A stretch of DNA of 14,820 bases from CAYJAD01 sp964371225 (GTDB taxonomy: Bacteria > Desulfobacterota > Desulfovibrionia > Desulfovibrionales > Desulfovibrionaceae), in assembly GCA_964371225.1 (NCBI GenBank), contig CAYJNA010000064.1, positions 1 through 14,820 of the forward strand. The letters run 5' to 3'. Below are positions 13,888-14,820 of this stretch, in pieces. A model generated the notes under the pieces. That model saw only the letters and a list, made by a program, of their open reading frames with translations, did not search any database and was not told the DNA's origin. Numbering within the stretch: position 1 is the first letter of the stretch; each line of letters begins with the position of its first letter. A program made the translations under genes and the position numbers.

Positions 13888-13901
13888 TGCACGCATGTGC
13901 A
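13888..13901 (+). promoter_or_regulatory. Inverted repeat in the dapF upstream region
   Basis: TGCAC and GTGCA flank four bases (13888-13901), about 35 bases before the dapF start, in a very AT-rich 128-base gap. The gap also has two copies of TTTTTAGTA. No strong terminator for the HAD gene and no convincing promoter hexamer pair were found, so whether dapF is transcribed from here or by read-through is open. Confidence 0.2.
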
Positions 13902-13935
13902 ACTATATGTATAGATTAGCTTGAGGAGATGCCCC

Positions 13936-14763
13936 ATGAAATTTACAAAAATGCACGGCATAGGCAATGATTATGTGTATATGGATGCACGTATAAGCCC
14001 CGTGACAGATCCTGCCGCCCTAGCCATCGCCGTGAGCGACAGACATAAGGGCATTGGTTCCGATGGCCTTGTGCTCATTTTACCTTCTGAGGTAGCCGAC
14101 GTGCGCATGCGCATGTTTAATAGTGATGGCAGTGAATCCCAAATGTGCGGTAATGCCATTCGCTGCGTAGGGAAATATGCTTTTGAGCATGGACTCGTCA
14201 GTAAGCCCGAGCTTACAGTAGAAACCCTTGCCGGCATTAAAATTATCACCCTCATTATGGAAGGCGACAAGGTTACCGGTGCCACCGTGGACATGGGCAC
14301 GCCTGAATGGGTGCCAGCACGCATTCCTGTAAAACATGAAGGTGACACCGCCCTTGAAATACGCATTGAAGCCCTTGGCAAAACTTACATAGGCTCTTGC
14401 GTTTCCATGGGTAACCCCCACGTAGTCATTCAAGGTGAAAACCTTGATGATTTTGCCATTGAAGCCATAGGCTCTGCCATTGAAAATCACCCTCTTTTCC
14501 CTGAACGCATCAATGTGGAATTCATTGAAGTGCTGGACAAAAACAATGTTCGCATGCGTGTGTGGGAACGCGGTGCCGGCGAAACGCAAGCTTGTGGCAC
14601 CGGCGCTTGCGCTGTGGGTGTGGTGTGCGCCCGTCTTGGCCTCACCGAACGTGATGTGAATATACACCTCCTTGGTGGCACCCTACACATCCGCTGGGCA
14701 GATAATGACCATATCTTCATGACCGGCGGCGCCACCACTGTGTTTGATGGTGAATTAGTTTAG
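13936..14763 (+). CDS. dapF: Diaminopimelate epimerase
   Basis: Converts LL- to meso-diaminopimelate, the last step before lysine and the cross-linking residue of Gram-negative peptidoglycan. The enzyme needs no cofactor and uses two cysteines: C71 in SQMCGNAIRC and C220 in GETQACGTGACA. Both are present, as are HGIGNDY (7-13), DRHKGIGSDG (35-44), MFNSDGSE (60-67), MGNPHVV (158-164) and ERGAGE (211-216). At 275 aa it is full length, with two homologous halves of pseudo-twofold symmetry as in the family. The ATG at 13936 has GAGGAG seven bases upstream; an in-frame TTG at 13921 is ignored. Confidence 0.96.
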   Translation: MKFTKMHGIGNDYVYMDARISPVTDPAALAIAVSDRHKGIGSDGLVLILPSEVADVRMRMFNSDGSESQMCGNAIRCVGKYAFEHGLVSKPELTVETLAGIKIITLIMEGDKVTGATVDMGTPEWVPARIPVKHEGDTALEIRIEALGKTYIGSCVSMGNPHVVIQGENLDDFAIEAIGSAIENHPLFPERINVEFIEVLDKNNVRMRVWERGAGETQACGTGACAVGVVCARLGLTERDVNIHLLGGTLHIRWADNDHIFMTGGATTVFDGELV

Positions 14764-14771
14764 GAAAGAAT

Positions 14772-14820
14772 TTTTTTGTGGGGGGACGGAGGGGGCTGTT
14801 GCTAGCGCCAAAAAGTCCCC
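14772..14820. terminator. G-rich inverted repeat after dapF, cut by the window end
   Basis: After the dapF stop come a T run (14771-14777) and GGGGAC (14782-14787), which pairs with GTCCCC (14815-14820). Inside lie a second G run, a GGC/GCC pair and the palindrome GCTAGC. The T run precedes rather than follows the hairpin for plus-strand reading, so it is not a classical dapF terminator. It may serve a gene arriving on the minus strand from beyond the window, or be part of a longer G-run repeat. Confidence 0.35.

Noticed and set aside
13808..13935. AT-rich gap before dapF as a small RNA or riboswitch (for example a lysine riboswitch)
   Set aside because: Too short and too AT-rich for a lysine riboswitch fold, and no conserved core was recognised; only a small inverted repeat is present.
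14080..14667. 195-codon open frame on the minus strand
   Set aside because: It lies entirely opposite dapF, which has all its catalytic motifs, and its translation shows no family features or ribosome site.

Overview
The window looks like chromosomal DNA from a sulfate-reducer-type deltaproteobacterium, probably Desulfovibrionaceae. The evidence is an ATP synthase Fo-only gene set (atpZ-atpI-atpB-atpE) with no F1 genes attached, an AtpE that starts with a cleavable-looking signal peptide, and the general protein similarity of rpsA, rimO, fadD and dapF. This placement comes from memory of family features, not from a search. Base composition is moderate, and the non-coding DNA is AT-rich with scattered G-run/C-run hairpins.

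Layout, left to right. Positions 1-323 (minus) hold the 5' third of rpsA (ribosomal protein S1). Positions 488-3932 (minus) are a probable two-gene unit. It consists of rimO, which methylthiolates ribosomal protein S12, followed by a FadD-type acyl-CoA ligase with an unusual C-terminal coiled coil built on 11-residue repeats; it ends in a strong hairpin terminator. Positions 4150-5808 (plus) encode an exported Sel1-repeat protein with a low-complexity linker and an unrecognised C-terminal domain. A G/C-run hairpin separates it from the convergent block.

Positions 5872-9406 (minus) form a tight four-gene cassette. In transcription order it is an HpcH/HpaI-type aldolase, an NAD-dependent sugar epimerase/dehydratase, a KdsB-like cytidylyltransferase and a D-2-hydroxyacid dehydrogenase. 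Together they suggest synthesis and CMP activation of a 3-deoxy-2-keto sugar acid for a surface glycan (inference). The aldolase carries a 43-codon in-frame insertion whose DNA folds as a nested palindrome, like the coding-region palindromic elements known from Rickettsia.

Positions 9480-11419 (minus) are the Fo operon atpZ-atpI-atpB-atpE, with a recognisable promoter upstream and a TTCG-loop terminator after atpE. The sugar cassette begins only 23 bases beyond that terminator and has no visible promoter of its own, so it may depend on read-through. Positions 11563-12978 (minus) are rlmD, a 23S rRNA m5U methyltransferase with its iron-sulfur cysteines intact. Divergent from it, positions 13172-13807 (plus) encode a HAD phosphatase whose promoter region holds a perfect 18-bp palindrome. 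Positions 13936-14763 (plus) are dapF, for lysine and peptidoglycan precursor synthesis. The window ends in a G-rich inverted repeat.

Most of the window is ordinary housekeeping DNA: translation and its modification, energy, and cell-wall precursors. The parts worth a second look are the sugar-acid cassette, the palindromic insertion in its aldolase, the repeat-bearing tail on the acyl-CoA ligase, and the operator-like palindrome before the HAD gene. I saw no tRNA, rRNA, CRISPR array, transposase or phage gene.
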